Positions 16,914 through 34,522 are shown, counted from the first letter of the stretch. The stretch: DNA of 46,754 nt from Synechococcus sp. AG-686-F08 (GCA_003210315.1 QCVQ01000011.1:1-46754), one strand, 5' to 3'. Notes: generated from the letters alone by a model not told the origin. A program made the numbers and translations.

Positions 16914-17699
16914 ATGTCCACTCCCACTCTGATCGACAGCCACTGTCACATCGTCTTCCGCACGTTTGAGGAGGATCTTGATGAGGTGGCCTCGCGGTGG
17001 AGAAAGGCCGGTGTCACCTCTTTGCTGCATGCGTGCGTTGAGCCTTCTGAGATACCGGCGATTCGAGCGTTAGCTGATCGTTTCCCTGAGATGCGTTATT
17101 CCGTCGGAGTGCATCCTCTCGATACAGAGCATTGGGCTGCCGATACTGTCGAAGTCTTACGTGCCGCTGCTCAAGACGATTCTCGTGTGGTGGCGATTGG
17201 GGAACTTGGCCTCGATCTGTTTCGAGACAAGAATCTCGATGAGCAGCTGTCAGTGCTGCAGCCTCAATTGGATCTAGCTGTGGAGTTGGATCTGCCCGTG
17301 ATCGTTCACTGCCGCGATGCAGCTGAACCGATGCTTGCTGAACTACGTGAGAGACAATCCAGGGGCAATTGCCCGCGGGGAGTGATGCATTGCTGGGGCG
17401 GGACTCCCTCAGAAATGGCAGCATTCCTCGAGTTTGGCTTCTACATCAGTTTCAGTGGCACGGTCACCTTCCCCAAAGCCGTCGACACGCATCACTGCGC
17501 CAAAGACGTACCGCAGGACCGATTTCTTGTTGAGACCGATTGCCCATTCCTTGCCCCAGTCCCCCGGCGTGGCAAGAGAAATGAACCTGCTTTTGTGGCA
17601 TCCGTTGCCGAGCGCGTGGCTGAGCTGAGGGGGCAGACCGTGTTGGAAGTGGCGGATGCCAGCACTGCCAATGCCAGACGCTTGTTCGCGCTTCCCTGA
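16914..17699 (+). CDS. tatD: TatD-family metal-dependent hydrolase
   Basis: The 261-residue TIM-barrel hydrolase has the metal-binding motif DSHCHI at residues 8-13, GELGLDLFRD, IVHCRDA and VETDCPFLAP with the final metal Asp. TatD proteins are DNases with 3'-5' exonuclease or AP-endonuclease activity implicated in DNA repair and tRNA proofreading. The cyanobacterial member is uncharacterised. The order rpsT-tatD-rpoB-rpoC1-rpoC2 on one strand is seen here. It ends 273 bases before rpoB. Confidence 0.9.
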   Translation: MSTPTLIDSHCHIVFRTFEEDLDEVASRWRKAGVTSLLHACVEPSEIPAIRALADRFPEMRYSVGVHPLDTEHWAADTVEVLRAAAQDDSRVVAIGELGLDLFRDKNLDEQLSVLQPQLDLAVELDLPVIVHCRDAAEPMLAELRERQSRGNCPRGVMHCWGGTPSEMAAFLEFGFYISFSGTVTFPKAVDTHHCAKDVPQDRFLVETDCPFLAPVPRRGKRNEPAFVASVAERVAELRGQTVLEVADASTANARRLFALP

Positions 17700-17847
17700 C
17701 AAAGGCTCCGTTCAAGTAGGTGTGGAAGTGTACGATGTTTAATCGGCCTGGCCAAGATGCAGTTTCTGTGTTTTCGGCCCTAGAAGCGTCCATTTCCTTC
17801 CGGTTCATTGACGACGTCATCTATTCAGACCAAAAACCTCTAAAGCC

Positions 17848-17976
17848 ATGGAGTACGGCAGTCTTTCCTTGAATGGAATGGCTGCCTCTTCTTGTGGTTA
17901 TGAGAATTGGATTTTTGAATATTTGACGGTCCTTCAGGCCTTTGTTCCCACTTTTCAACTGCAGGTCTCCGCATGA
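17848..17976 (+). CDS. Possible 42-residue leader ORF overlapping the rpoB start
   Basis: An open frame runs from ATG 17848 ([20 protein letters not shown]...) to a TGA at 17974-17976 that overlaps the rpoB ATG as ATGA. This is the geometry of translational coupling. The peptide resembles nothing I know, has no signal or membrane segment, and an open frame of this length can arise by chance. It is listed as a candidate because of the exact overlap. Confidence 0.25.
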   Translation: MEYGSLSLNGMAASSCGYENWIFEYLTVLQAFVPTFQLQVSA

Positions 17977-20900
17977 GCAGCAGCGCGATTCAAGTCGCCA
18001 AGACCGTCACCTACCTGCCCGATCTGGTGGAGGTGCAGCGGGCAAGTTTTAAGTGGTTTCTGGATAAGGGCCTGATCGAGGAGCTAGAGAGCTTCTCACC
18101 CATTACGGATTACACCGGCAAGCTGGAGCTCCACTTCGTCGGCAGCGAGTATCGCCTGAAGCGTCCCCGGCATGATGTGGAAGAGGCAAAACGTCGTGAT
18201 GCGACATTCGCATCTCAGATGTACGTGACTTGCCGTTTGGTCAATAAAGAAACGGGTGAGATTAAGGAGCAAGAAGTCTTTATTGGCGAACTTCCATTGA
18301 TGACTGAACGTGGAACGTTCATCATCAATGGTGCTGAGCGGGTCATCGTCAACCAGATTGTTCGTAGCCCTGGCGTTTATTTCAAGGATGAGCAGGATAA
18401 AAACGGTCGTCGTACTTACAACGCAAGCGTGATCCCAAATCGTGGGGCTTGGTTGAAATTTGAGACTGATAAAAACGACCTGCTGCACGTTCGTGTTGAC
18501 AAAACACGAAAGATCAATGCTCACGTTTTGATGCGTGCGATGGGACTATCCGACAACGATGTTGTCGACAAGCTCAGGCACCCCGAGTACTACAAAAAGT
18601 CGATCGAGGCCGCGAACGACGAGGGAATTAGTTCTGAGGATCAGGCGCTCCTTGAGCTCTATAAAAAGCTGCGTCCAGGTGAACCCCCCTCGGTGAGCGG
18701 TGGCCAACAGCTGTTGCAGACCCGCTTCTTTGACCCCAAGCGTTACGACCTTGGTCGTGTGGGTCGTTACAAGATCAACAAAAAGCTTCGGCTCACAATT
18801 CCCGACTCGGTTCGCACCCTCACCCACGAGGATGTCCTGTCGACTCTCGACTACCTCATCAATCTCGAGCTTGATGTCGGTGGCGCAAGCCTTGATGACA
18901 TCGATCACTTGGGTAATCGTCGCGTTCGTTCTGTTGGAGAGCTCCTTCAGAACCAAGTTCGCGTTGGCTTGAATCGCTTGGAGCGAATCATCAAGGAGCG
19001 GATGACGGTTGGTGAAACCGATTCCCTCACCCCTGCTCAATTGGTGAATCCGAAGCCACTTGTGGCGGCGATTAAGGAGTTCTTCGGCTCCAGCCAGTTG
19101 AGCCAGTTCATGGATCAGACGAATCCCCTCGCTGAGCTCACCCACAAACGCAGGATTTCGGCCCTCGGCCCAGGCGGTCTCACTCGTGAGCGCGCAGGCT
19201 TCGCTGTTCGAGACATCCATCCCTCTCATTACGGTCGTCTTTGTCCGATCGAAACCCCAGAAGGCCCTAACGCTGGTCTCATCAACTCTTTGGCTACCCA
19301 TGCCCGAGTGAACGAATATGGCTTCATCGAGACTCCGTTCTGGAGAGTTGAGAACGGAGTCGTTCAAAAGAGTGGTGACCCTATTTATCTCTCTGCGGAC
19401 CTCGAAGATGAGTGTCGCGTTGCTCCCGGTGACGTTGCAACCGATGCAGATGGCCAAATCCTGGCTGAGCTCATCCCTGTTCGTTACAGACAGGACTTCG
19501 AAAAAGTTCCGCCTGAGCAGGTCGATTATGTGCAGCTGTCTCCTGTTCAAGTGATTTCGGTGGCGACGTCACTGATTCCTTTCTTGGAACATGACGATGC
19601 CAACCGTGCCTTGATGGGCTCCAACATGCAGCGTCAGGCGGTGCCCTTGCTCCGTCCTGAGCGCCCTCTTGTAGGTACTGGCCTGGAAACTCAGGTGGCT
19701 CGTGATTCAGGCATGGTCCCAATCTCACGGGTGAATGGGTCCGTGACCTTCGTTGATGCCACGGCGATCGTGGTGCGAGATGAAGAGGGCTACGACCACA
19801 CGCATTTCCTGCAGAAATATCAGCGCTCTAACCAAGACACCTGCCTGAATCAGCGCCCCATCGTTCGACAAGGTGATCCAGTGATCATCGGGCAAGTTCT
19901 TGCTGATGGTTCAGCTTGTGAAGGTGGAGAAATTGCTCTTGGCCAGAATGTTCTGATCGCCTACATGCCCTGGGAGGGATACAACTACGAGGATGCGATC
20001 CTTGTCAGTGAGCGTTTAGTTAACGACGATCTTTACACTTCCGTTCACATTGAGAAGTATGAGATTGAGGCTCGTCAGACCAAATTAGGGCCTGAAGAGA
20101 TCACTCGTGAAATCCCCAACGTTGCCGAAGAAAGTCTCGGCAACCTTGATGAAATGGGGATTATCCGTATTGGTGCCTTCGTGGAGAGTGGAGACATTCT
20201 TGTCGGCAAAGTCACGCCGAAAGGTGAATCTGATCAACCTCCCGAAGAAAAATTGCTGCGTGCGATTTTTGGTGAGAAAGCACGTGATGTTCGCGACAAT
20301 TCCTTGCGCGTTCCCAGCACTGAACGAGGTCGGGTTGTTGACGTAAGGATTTACACGCGTGAACAGGGTGATGAGCTACCCCCTGGCGCCAACATGGTGG
20401 TGAGGGTGTACGTGGCCCAGCGTCGCAAAATTCAGGTCGGCGACAAAATGGCCGGTCGCCATGGCAACAAAGGGATTATCAGTCGCATTCTTCCTCGTGA
20501 AGACATGCCCTACTTGCCCGACGGCACTCCAGTGGACATCTGTCTCAATCCCTTGGGTGTGCCGAGTCGTATGAATGTGGGACAGGTCTTTGAGCTGTTG
20601 ATGGGTTGGGCTGCTGCCAATCTTGATTGCCGCGTCAAAATCGTTCCCTTCGACGAGATGTACGGCCCTGAGAAGTCTCAACAAACTGTTCAGGCGTACC
20701 TCAAGGAAGCGGCGAGTCAGCCAGGAAAAGATTGGATCTATAACCCCGAAGATCCAGGAAAACTCTTGCTGCGCGATGGACGGACTGGCGAACCCTTTGA
20801 CCAACCTGTGGCTGTTGGATATTCCCACTTCCTGAAGTTGGTCCACCTCGTGGATGACAAGATCCATGCGCGTTCCACTGGCCCTTACTCCTTGGTGACC

Positions 20901-21266
20901 CAGCAGCCATTGGGTGGTAAGGCCCAGCAAGGTGGCCAGCGTTTGGGTGAAATGGAGGTTTGGGCACTCGAGGCCTATGGCGCCGCCTACACGTTGCAGG
21001 AGCTGCTCACTGTCAAGTCGGACGACATGCAGGGACGCAACGAAGCTCTCAACGCCATCGTCAAAGGCAAGCCGATTCCCCGTCCAGGAACACCTGAGTC
21101 CTTCAAGGTGCTGATGCGCGAACTCCAATCTCTGGGCCTGGATATCGCTGTATTCACCGATGAGGGCAAAGAAGTGGACCTGATGCAAGACGTGAATCCA
21201 CGCCGCAGTACCCCAAGCCGACCCACGTACGAATCCCTAGGCGTCGCGGATTACGACGAGGACTGA
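17973..21266 (+). CDS. rpoB: DNA-directed RNA polymerase subunit beta
   Basis: The beta subunit forms one half of the RNA polymerase active-site cleft. The 1097-residue protein is the normal length for cyanobacteria. It shows [19 protein letters not shown] near the N-terminus and the rifampicin-region segment [24 protein letters not shown] with the unmodified wild-type pattern. The C-terminal half includes [12 protein letters not shown] and [21 protein letters not shown]. It heads rpoB-rpoC1-rpoC2, with gaps of 47 bases between each pair. The ~270-base leader has no clear ribosomal protein gene or terminator. Confidence 0.98.
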   Translation: MSSSAIQVAKTVTYLPDLVEVQRASFKWFLDKGLIEELESFSPITDYTGKLELHFVGSEYRLKRPRHDVEEAKRRDATFASQMYVTCRLVNKETGEIKEQEVFIGELPLMTERGTFIINGAERVIVNQIVRSPGVYFKDEQDKNGRRTYNASVIPNRGAWLKFETDKNDLLHVRVDKTRKINAHVLMRAMGLSDNDVVDKLRHPEYYKKSIEAANDEGISSEDQALLELYKKLRPGEPPSVSGGQQLLQTRFFDPKRYDLGRVGRYKINKKLRLTIPDSVRTLTHEDVLSTLDYLINLELDVGGASLDDIDHLGNRRVRSVGELLQNQVRVGLNRLERIIKERMTVGETDSLTPAQLVNPKPLVAAIKEFFGSSQLSQFMDQTNPLAELTHKRRISALGPGGLTRERAGFAVRDIHPSHYGRLCPIETPEGPNAGLINSLATHARVNEYGFIETPFWRVENGVVQKSGDPIYLSADLEDECRVAPGDVATDADGQILAELIPVRYRQDFEKVPPEQVDYVQLSPVQVISVATSLIPFLEHDDANRALMGSNMQRQAVPLLRPERPLVGTGLETQVARDSGMVPISRVNGSVTFVDATAIVVRDEEGYDHTHFLQKYQRSNQDTCLNQRPIVRQGDPVIIGQVLADGSACEGGEIALGQNVLIAYMPWEGYNYEDAILVSERLVNDDLYTSVHIEKYEIEARQTKLGPEEITREIPNVAEESLGNLDEMGIIRIGAFVESGDILVGKVTPKGESDQPPEEKLLRAIFGEKARDVRDNSLRVPSTERGRVVDVRIYTREQGDELPPGANMVVRVYVAQRRKIQVGDKMAGRHGNKGIISRILPREDMPYLPDGTPVDICLNPLGVPSRMNVGQVFELLMGWAAANLDCRVKIVPFDEMYGPEKSQQTVQAYLKEAASQPGKDWIYNPEDPGKLLLRDGRTGEPFDQPVAVGYSHFLKLVHLVDDKIHARSTGPYSLVTQQPLGGKAQQGGQRLGEMEVWALEAYGAAYTLQELLTVKSDDMQGRNEALNAIVKGKPIPRPGTPESFKVLMRELQSLGLDIAVFTDEGKEVDLMQDVNPRRSTPSRPTYESLGVADYDED

Positions 21267-21313
21267 CGGATCAACGAACGAAACGACACAACCGCCTTCA
21301 TTCTTAAACGCCA

Positions 21314-27363
<6,050 letters not shown>

Positions 27364-27407
27364 TTCTCTCGCTCGCATGAGCAGCCCCTGCCGCTTCAAA
27401 CTGTTGA

Positions 27408-28615
<1,208 letters not shown>

Positions 28616-28648
28616 ACGAGACTGCGAAAGCAGACTTGATTGGATCCG

Positions 28649-30409
28649 ATGGCACCGATTGACTGGTTTTTGCTGGTCTTTTACCTAGTCGGAACGTTGT
28701 TCCTCGGGCTTTGGCTGGCTCGACGTAATCAGGGGGAAGAGGACTATTTCGTTGCTGGACGCAGCCTGAGTGGTTGGTTGGCAGGAGCTTCGATGGCCGC
28801 CACCACCTTCTCCATCGATACACCGTTGTACGTCGCCGGTCTGGTTGGAACCAGAGGGTTGGCAGCGAATTGGGAGTGGTGGGGATTTGGTCTTGCCCAC
28901 GTCGCGATGGCTGTGGTGTTTGCGCCTCTTTGGCGGCGCAGCGGTGTGATGACTGATGCGGCTTTTACTGAACTCCGCTACGGAGGGGTCACGGCGGCTT
29001 GGTTGCGGGGTACGAAAGCCTTTTTGCTTGCCCTTCCGATCAATTGCATTGGCATCGGCTATGCATTCTTGGCCATGCGCAAGGTGGTGCAAGCACTGGG
29101 GATTGTGTCCGATCAGCCCGTTCCAGCACTCGGGGGGCTTCCAGACACGGTGCTGCTGCTAGCGATCGTGGCTGTTTTGGTGCTCGTCTACACGGTGGCC
29201 GGAGGCCTTTGGGCCGTCGTGATTACCGATTTTGTGCAATTAATCCTGGCGATGGTGGGGGCTCTGGCTGTGGCTTGGGCTGCTATTCATGCCGCTGGCG
29301 GGATGGATGCTCTGCTCAGCAGCCTCAATGCTTTGGGTCGTCCCGAGGTCTTGTCGCTTGTCCCTTGGCGTTGGACTGATTCTGGTTTCGATTGGATTGG
29401 TGGCGCTGGTATCAGTGCGTCCACCTTCTTGGCCTATCTCACGGTTCAGTGGTGGAGTTTTCGGCGAAGTGATGGTGGGGGTGAATTCATTCAACGCATG
29501 CTGGCGACCCGCGATGAAGGTCAGGCGCGGTTGGCGGGTTGGGTGTTTCTTGTGGTGAATTACCTGCTGCGCAGCTGGCTGTGGATTTTGGTGGCCCTTG
29601 CCGCTTTGGTGCTGCTGCCCGATCAGGCGGACTGGGAATTGAGTTATCCGGCTCTGGCGGTGGCCTACCTCCCTCCTGTCGTGCTTGGCCTAGTGGTGGT
29701 CTCTTTAGTAGCTGCTTTTATGAGCACGGTCAGCACATCTGTGAACTGGGGTGCGAGTTATCTCACCCATGACCTTTATCAGCGTTTTGTTAGGCCTGAT
29801 GCCTCCCAGAAAGAGCTGCTGTTGGTTGGACAAGCCACCAGTGTTCTCTTGTTGGTGTTGGGGGTGTTAACGGCTTTGATCAGTGACAGCATCGGCACTG
29901 TGTTCCGACTGGTGATCGCGATCGGTACGGGGCCTGGTGTGGTCCTGGTTTTGCGTTGGTTCTGGTGGCGAATTAATGCAGCGGCTGAGCTGTCAGCGAT
30001 GGTGTGTGGATTTTTCGTTGGCTTGGCCACGTCTGTGATTCCCGTTCTTCAAATCTCGGACTACGGGCATCGGTTGATGGTCACCACTGCCATCACGGCA
30101 GTGGTTTGGGTGGTGGTGATGTTGGTCACTCCCCCCGAATCAGCGGAGGTGCTTGAGACGTTCGTTCAGCGCGTCCAGCCACCAGGGCCTGGCTGGAGTC
30201 GTTGGCGGCGGCGCTGTGAGGTGGAGGCGTCTGAATCGCTGAGAGATCTCCTCACTAGGTTTTTGCTGAGTAGTTGTGTCCTCTTTGGGGCGCTGCTTGG
30301 CTCAGGTGCATTCCTTTTGCACCAGCAAGGTGCAGGTTGGTCTGGCTTGGTCCTCGCGGTGGTGTCCCTCTCTCTTCTTTTGCGCGGGCGTTTTCGTCTT
30401 GCCGGTTAG
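28649..30409 (+). CDS. Sodium:solute symporter family (SSF) transporter
   Basis: The 586-residue protein has about 13 hydrophobic segments spread over the whole length. It has SSF features: the N-terminal EDYFVAGRSLSGWLAGASMAATTFS segment, and the conserved region VVVSLVAAFMSTVSTSVNWGASYL. SSF members import sugars, amino acids, urea or organic acids with Na+. The substrate cannot be assigned from this sequence. I prefer ATG 28649 (MAPIDWFLLV) to the TTG three codons upstream. It follows rlmN after 33 bases. Confidence 0.88.
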   Translation: MAPIDWFLLVFYLVGTLFLGLWLARRNQGEEDYFVAGRSLSGWLAGASMAATTFSIDTPLYVAGLVGTRGLAANWEWWGFGLAHVAMAVVFAPLWRRSGVMTDAAFTELRYGGVTAAWLRGTKAFLLALPINCIGIGYAFLAMRKVVQALGIVSDQPVPALGGLPDTVLLLAIVAVLVLVYTVAGGLWAVVITDFVQLILAMVGALAVAWAAIHAAGGMDALLSSLNALGRPEVLSLVPWRWTDSGFDWIGGAGISASTFLAYLTVQWWSFRRSDGGGEFIQRMLATRDEGQARLAGWVFLVVNYLLRSWLWILVALAALVLLPDQADWELSYPALAVAYLPPVVLGLVVVSLVAAFMSTVSTSVNWGASYLTHDLYQRFVRPDASQKELLLVGQATSVLLLVLGVLTALISDSIGTVFRLVIAIGTGPGVVLVLRWFWWRINAAAELSAMVCGFFVGLATSVIPVLQISDYGHRLMVTTAITAVVWVVVMLVTPPESAEVLETFVQRVQPPGPGWSRWRRRCEVEASESLRDLLTRFLLSSCVLFGALLGSGAFLLHQQGAGWSGLVLAVVSLSLLLRGRFRLAG

Positions 30410-30441
30410 TCACCCTTCACAATGGATTGAAAACTGAAACC

Positions 30442-30567
30442 GTGAGTTTTTTTCGCAGCACTATTCTTCCAATTTTGATCGTGGCCTTATTTGGCCTCGC
30501 TTTGTTTGCTGTGAGTGCACGCATTTGGCTGCCTGGTGACATGCTTGCGCCAGCTCCGGTCAGTTGA
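30442..30567 (+). CDS. Tiny membrane protein (41 residues), unknown
   Basis: A GTG-started frame encodes a short polar N-terminus (MSFFRST), a single hydrophobic segment (about residues 8-26) and a short tail ending WLPGDMLAPAPVS. It lies between the SSF transporter gene (32 bases) and the HEAT-repeat gene (24 bases) on the same strand. The single-helix layout suggests a small thylakoid or plasma-membrane subunit. I recognise no named family, and whether it is translated needs comparison with relatives. Confidence 0.55.
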   Translation: MSFFRSTILPILIVALFGLALFAVSARIWLPGDMLAPAPVS

Positions 30568-30591
30568 CCTGATGCTTCTACGATCAATGCC

Positions 30592-31401
30592 ATGACCGAT
30601 CGCCCGCCCCTGGATCGTGAACCACGTGTGGCCAATCTGGCCATCGATCCGGATGTGCTCGCCCGTGAGCTTGAAGCTGAACAGGTGGGTGATCCCCTCG
30701 ATGAAATTGATCTCGACGATCCAGAGCAGGATGCATTGGAGACCATTCGTCAGTGTGATGAAGCTCTGAGTTGGTTGCAGCAAGGGCATGACCAGAGGCT
30801 CCAAGGGTTGCGCGTCTTTTGTGAACATCGAGATCCCCGTTCAGTTCCGCTGCTGCTGCCTCTCTTGGACGAGGTGTGCCCAGTGGTGCGCATGAGCGCC
30901 GTCTACGCCCTCGGTCGGAATCCTTCACCCCCTGCTGTGGGTCCTCTCCTGAAATTGCTGCAAGAAGACAGCAATGCCTATGTGCGAAAAGCCACGGCCT
31001 GGAGTCTTGGGAATTATCCGGATGCACCAGTGCTGAATCCTTTGATTCGCGCTTTGCAGACCGATGTGGCGGCTGTGCGCTTGTGGGCGTCGGTTTCCCT
31101 TGCTGAAGCTGGTGTGACCTCTGCTGCCAAGGCCGATCCGGCGGCTGGCCAGTTGCTGATTAGTTTGCGAATTGACAGTGAATCCGTGGTTCGAAGCAAT
31201 TGCATCTGGGCTCTAGGCCGCCTGCTTGACCATCTGGTTGAACCCCGTCGCCTTGAGGTCATTGAGGTGTTTGTGCGTGCGCTTTTGCAAGATTGCGAAC
31301 GATCTGTTCGCGATGAAGCGCGCACTGCTCTGGAGCAGATGGAATCCCCCGATGTTTTGGATCGACTCCAAACCCTGATGGACGAAGGATTATTCAGCTG
31401 A
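30592..31401 (+). CDS. HEAT-repeat protein
   Basis: The 269-residue protein contains at least five tandem helical repeats of about 31-33 residues from about residue 70, for example VRMSAVYALGRNPSPPAVG and VRKATAWSLGNYPDAPVLN. These have the alternating Leu/Ala pattern of HEAT (PBS lyase-like) repeats. Such proteins act as scaffolds; in cyanobacteria some are phycobilin lyases (CpcE/F type), but this stand-alone gene has no phycobilisome neighbour, so lyase function should not be assumed. The first ~65 residues are acidic. Confidence 0.8.
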   Translation: MTDRPPLDREPRVANLAIDPDVLARELEAEQVGDPLDEIDLDDPEQDALETIRQCDEALSWLQQGHDQRLQGLRVFCEHRDPRSVPLLLPLLDEVCPVVRMSAVYALGRNPSPPAVGPLLKLLQEDSNAYVRKATAWSLGNYPDAPVLNPLIRALQTDVAAVRLWASVSLAEAGVTSAAKADPAAGQLLISLRIDSESVVRSNCIWALGRLLDHLVEPRRLEVIEVFVRALLQDCERSVRDEARTALEQMESPDVLDRLQTLMDEGLFS

Positions 31402-31476
31402 TAGGACGAACTGACACGACCCCCCATCAGCTTCGCGATATCGCCTTTAACATCTATTCATTGTTGGGTCTGGTGC

Positions 31477-31680
31477 ATGCCTGAGCGCACGCTTCGCTTT
31501 CGAATTCGTCCTGACGGCCGCGTCGAGGAGCAGGTGGAAGGCGTTGAAGGTGACGCTTGTCTGCAACTGACGGAACGGTTGGAATCAGTCTTAGGCACGG
31601 TTGAACGCCGTCAGCCAACGTCTGATGCCTACGTCACAACCCAAACCCAGTCCCAGTCCCAGTTCGTCGAGCCTTCCTGA
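31477..31680 (+). CDS. DUF2997 family protein
   Basis: The 67-residue protein (MPERTLRFRIRPDGRVEEQVEGVEG...) fits the DUF2997 family, short proteins with a beta-hairpin-like RFRIRPDGRVEE stretch encoded beside Ycf35 homologues. The function is unknown. Its stop overlaps the next gene's ATG by one base (TGATG), so the two are probably coupled. Confidence 0.82.
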   Translation: MPERTLRFRIRPDGRVEEQVEGVEGDACLQLTERLESVLGTVERRQPTSDAYVTTQTQSQSQFVEPS

Positions 31681-32072
31681 TGTCCCATTTCAGTACTGTC
31701 AAAACCGAACTTCGCCAGCGGGAGTCTTTAGTCTCCGCCCTCGAAGACCTTGGTTATGAGCCCAAGCAGGGAGGCCATCCCGTCCGGGGATATCGCGGCC
31801 AAACCGTGGAAGCTGAATTAGCTGTCACCCTTCAAGATTCTGCTGACTTCGGTTTCGTTTGGAATGAAACCAATGGAGCCTATGAGTTCGTGACCGATAT
31901 GGATTTGTGGCGCCAGTCCACTCCGATCGAGAGGTTTCTGTCTCGTCTCACGCAGCGCTATGCCCTCAACACGGTGTTGAAGGCTTCTCTTAGCGAAGGC
32001 TTTGATGTTGCCGAGCAGCGTGATTGCCAGGACGGATCCATTGAACTTGTCGTGACCCGTTGGGATGCCTGA
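31680..32072 (+). CDS. ycf35: Ycf35 homologue (DUF1257)
   Basis: The 130-residue protein begins MSHFSTVKTELRQRESLVSALEDLGYEP, the hallmark of DUF1257, also called Ycf35 in red-algal plastids. The function is unknown. It overlaps the DUF2997 gene by one base upstream and the ferredoxin gene by eight bases downstream, forming a compact three-gene unit that suggests a redox-linked role. This association is known in cyanobacteria; the mechanism is not. Confidence 0.9.
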   Translation: MSHFSTVKTELRQRESLVSALEDLGYEPKQGGHPVRGYRGQTVEAELAVTLQDSADFGFVWNETNGAYEFVTDMDLWRQSTPIERFLSRLTQRYALNTVLKASLSEGFDVAEQRDCQDGSIELVVTRWDA

Positions 32073-32496
32073 TTCGCAGCGGGATCAATCCGTGAACGAC
32101 CCCTCCGGTAATCCCGCTGCTGCTTACAGCGCATCCTCTCTTGAGGATCATCAATCCACTGGCATGGAACCTGTTCTGGGGGGTGCCCTTGCCGAAAAAG
32201 CCGTTTGGGTTGATGAAGCTGTCTGCATAGGCTGCAGGTACTGCGCTCACGTGGCCTGCAACACCTTCATCATTGAGCCCAATTTGGGGCGCTCTAGAGC
32301 GATTCGTCAGGACGGGGACAGTTCTGCGCGAATCCAGGAGGCGATTGAAACCTGCCCCGTGGATTGCATTCATTGGGTTGCCTTTGATGATTTAGAAGGC
32401 CTACAAGCGCAGCTTGATTCTCAAGAGCTTCTTCCGCTCGGATTGCCCTCACCTGCTCGTCCGCGTCGGATCCTTCCTCGGCAGCCGCAAGACTGA
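32065..32496 (+). CDS. Ferredoxin, 4Fe-4S type
   Basis: The 143-residue protein has one recognisable iron-sulfur motif, CIGCRYCAHVACN (Cys at spacing 0, 3, 6, 11), completed by a later CPVDC. It therefore binds at least one [4Fe-4S] cluster. The first ~45 residues are Ser/Asp-rich and variable; the conserved part starts around MEPVLGG (ATG 32164), which may be the true start. It is directly downstream of the Ycf35 gene and six bases before the aldo/keto reductase, so it may feed electrons to a partner in this cluster. Confidence 0.85.
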   Translation: MPDSQRDQSVNDPSGNPAAAYSASSLEDHQSTGMEPVLGGALAEKAVWVDEAVCIGCRYCAHVACNTFIIEPNLGRSRAIRQDGDSSARIQEAIETCPVDCIHWVAFDDLEGLQAQLDSQELLPLGLPSPARPRRILPRQPQD

Positions 32497-32502
32497 ACTG
32501 CG

Positions 32503-33720
32503 ATGACATCACCGGCCTCCTTGGCTTTGCCAACCCGACGTTTTGGTCGCACAGAGTTGGCCATGCCAGTTCTTTCCCTAGGGGGAATGAGGTTTCAGCA
32601 AAGCTGGTCGGATCTTGAGGCTGATGTGATTACTGAGGAGGCTCAACGCACGGTGCACACGACACTCCACCGTGCGAGTGAACTTGGGTTTCACCATGTG
32701 GAAACAGCCCGTCATTACGGCAGCTCCGAGCGGCAACTTGGCTGGGCTCTCCCCCATTCGCCCGATCCAGATCGCATCCTTCAAACCAAGGTGCCCCCCC
32801 GCGATGACCCTGCTGTGTTTGAAGCAGAGCTCGAACTCAGCCTGGAGCGCCTCAACGTTCAGCGAATCGAGTTGCTGGCGATCCATGGCATCAATCGGTT
32901 GGATCATCTGGAGCAAACGCTGCGTCCAGGCGGCTGTATGGAGGTGGTGCGCCGCTGGCAGCGAGAGGGACGGATCGACCATGTGGGCTTTTCGACCCAT
33001 GCTGAAACCAGCGTCATCGAAGCTGCGATCAACTCCAATGCCTTCGATTATGTGAATTTGCATTGGTATTACATCCGGCAAGACAACGAACCGGCATTGG
33101 TGGCAGCCCAACGTCATGACATGGGCGTGTTCATCATTAGTCCCACCGATAAGGGCGGCCATCTGCATACCCCTTCGCTGCTTTTGAAGCAGCTCTGCGC
33201 TCCCCTGCACCCGATCGTGTTTAACGATCTGTTTTGCCTGCGTGATCCACGGGTTCACACCATCAGTGTTGGAGCGTCTAGGCCGAGTGATCTCGATCTG
33301 CATCTTGAGGCTGTAGGGCAACTCGATAGGGCTGGAGCGCTGATCTCCCCGATTCAAGATCGCCTGCAGTCGCAAGCTCTGGAGGCCCTTGGTGAGCCTT
33401 GGCTGATGACTTGGCGTGAAGGTTTGCCCCATTGGAAAGACACTCCAGGGGGCATCAATCTCTCCGTGTTGCTCTGGCTCCACAACTTGATTGAAGCTTG
33501 GGATTTAGAGAGTTATGCCAGGGCCCGTTATGGAATTCTTGGTCATGCAGGACATTGGGCCCCTGGTGCCAATGCCGATGCCTTGGACCAGGCGGTGAGC
33601 GAGACCGATCTCCGGGCTGTTTTAAACCAAAGCCCCTGGGCTGAAACGATCCCAGGATTACTGAGAGATTTAAAGGAACGGGTTGGTGGAGTTCCTCAGG
33701 AACGCTTGTCGTCAGCCTGA
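32503..33720 (+). CDS. Aldo/keto reductase family oxidoreductase
   Basis: The 405-residue protein starts [21 protein letters not shown], the typical AKR opening. It keeps the catalytic Tyr (ARHYGSSE), Lys (LQTKV) and His (LAIHGI), but the usual Asp of the tetrad (DTAxxYG) is Glu here (HVETARHYG). NADPH-dependent reduction of an aldehyde or ketone is expected; the substrate is unknown. The C-terminal ~100 residues extend beyond the standard barrel, as in larger AKRs with an added domain. It is convergent with rsmG, overlapping it by 25 bases. Confidence 0.85.
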   Translation: MTSPASLALPTRRFGRTELAMPVLSLGGMRFQQSWSDLEADVITEEAQRTVHTTLHRASELGFHHVETARHYGSSERQLGWALPHSPDPDRILQTKVPPRDDPAVFEAELELSLERLNVQRIELLAIHGINRLDHLEQTLRPGGCMEVVRRWQREGRIDHVGFSTHAETSVIEAAINSNAFDYVNLHWYYIRQDNEPALVAAQRHDMGVFIISPTDKGGHLHTPSLLLKQLCAPLHPIVFNDLFCLRDPRVHTISVGASRPSDLDLHLEAVGQLDRAGALISPIQDRLQSQALEALGEPWLMTWREGLPHWKDTPGGINLSVLLWLHNLIEAWDLESYARARYGILGHAGHWAPGANADALDQAVSETDLRAVLNQSPWAETIPGLLRDLKERVGGVPQERLSSA

Positions 33721-34460
33721 TGCCCCAGGGGTAGACGGCTAGGTAGCCCAACTTGGCGGGGGTAGCTCTTAGGGCATGGAGCCAAGGGCTCAATGCGAAC
33801 CAACGTGCGCAGTCCCCGTCCGGCTGGCAGGTTGATTTGCTTGCAGTCCGCAAGTTTGGCCTTGAGGGGAACCAAGGCGCGTTTCAGGTGGGCTTCGTCG
33901 TTGCTACTCCAATGGCCGCGATAGAGCAGCGCCTGGCCTTGATGGGCCAGAAGGGGCACGAGATACTCCGCCACCACTGGGGGTGTGGCCACGGCTCTGG
34001 CCATCGCTAAGTCGAACGCCCCGCGACAGGACCGCTCCTGACCTGTAACCTCAATGCGCTCGGTGCGAACGTCCACGCGAGCTCCTAAATCAAGTGAGTT
34101 GGCCATTGATTCCACTGCAGCAGTTTTGCGGCCAACTGAATCAACAAGGGTGAGTGTGGTCCCGGGTAGGGCGATGGCGACAGCGAGGCCAGGAAACCCG
34201 CCGCCAGTGCCGACATCGATGCAGCGGCGCGTCCGATCGGGGGTGCGTAGCTCTTTTTCGAGAGGCCAAAGACTGTCAAAGACCTGGGAGATCCAGAACT
34301 CTTCGTTCTCCACTAAACGGGTGAGATTCACCCTGCTGTTCCAATGGCGCAGCAGGGCTTGTAGCTCTTTGAGTTGTGAGAGCTGGGTGTCATTGGGTTG
34401 CCAGCCCAGACACTGCCATAGGTCAGGCCCGGCATCAGAAAAGCTGTTTGCTTCTGGCAT
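33696..34460 (-). CDS. rsmG: 16S rRNA (guanine527-N7)-methyltransferase
   Basis: RsmG (GidB) methylates G527 of 16S rRNA, the position whose loss gives low-level streptomycin resistance. The 254-residue protein shows the SAM-binding loop [20 protein letters not shown], the N-terminal [11 protein letters not shown] segment (usually NLTAI) and [13 protein letters not shown]. It is slightly longer than average because of a C-terminal basic tail that overlaps the aldo/keto reductase end. It is divergent from the DnaJ gene, with 62 bases between starts. Confidence 0.94.
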   Translation of the reverse strand: MPEANSFSDAGPDLWQCLGWQPNDTQLSQLKELQALLRHWNSRVNLTRLVENEEFWISQVFDSLWPLEKELRTPDRTRRCIDVGTGGGFPGLAVAIALPGTTLTLVDSVGRKTAAVESMANSLDLGARVDVRTERIEVTGQERSCRGAFDLAMARAVATPPVVAEYLVPLLAHQGQALLYRGHWSSNDEAHLKRALVPLKAKLADCKQINLPAGRGLRTLVRIEPLAPCPKSYPRQVGLPSRLPLGHQADDKRS

Positions 34461-34522
34461 GGCTGCCAGGGCAGCGACTCTTCCTACAATGCACCTTCGC
34501 GATTCGGCTCGAACAGGACGTG

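Noticed and set aside
17809-17819. Palindrome TGACGACGTCA in the rpoB leader
   Set aside because: Short and unsupported by spacing to a promoter; not enough for an operator call.
18546-19550. 334-codon open frame antisense to rpoB
   Set aside because: It follows rpoB codon structure as a mirror, shows no domain, and rpoB is fully conserved across the interval.
20376-21188. 270-codon open frame antisense to the 3' part of rpoB
   Set aside because: Composition is a complement artefact of conserved rpoB codons; it has no start context or domain.
32578-33483. 301-codon open frame antisense to the aldo/keto reductase
   Set aside because: The plus-strand frame carries the complete aldo/keto reductase motifs; the antisense product matches nothing and has no upstream signals.
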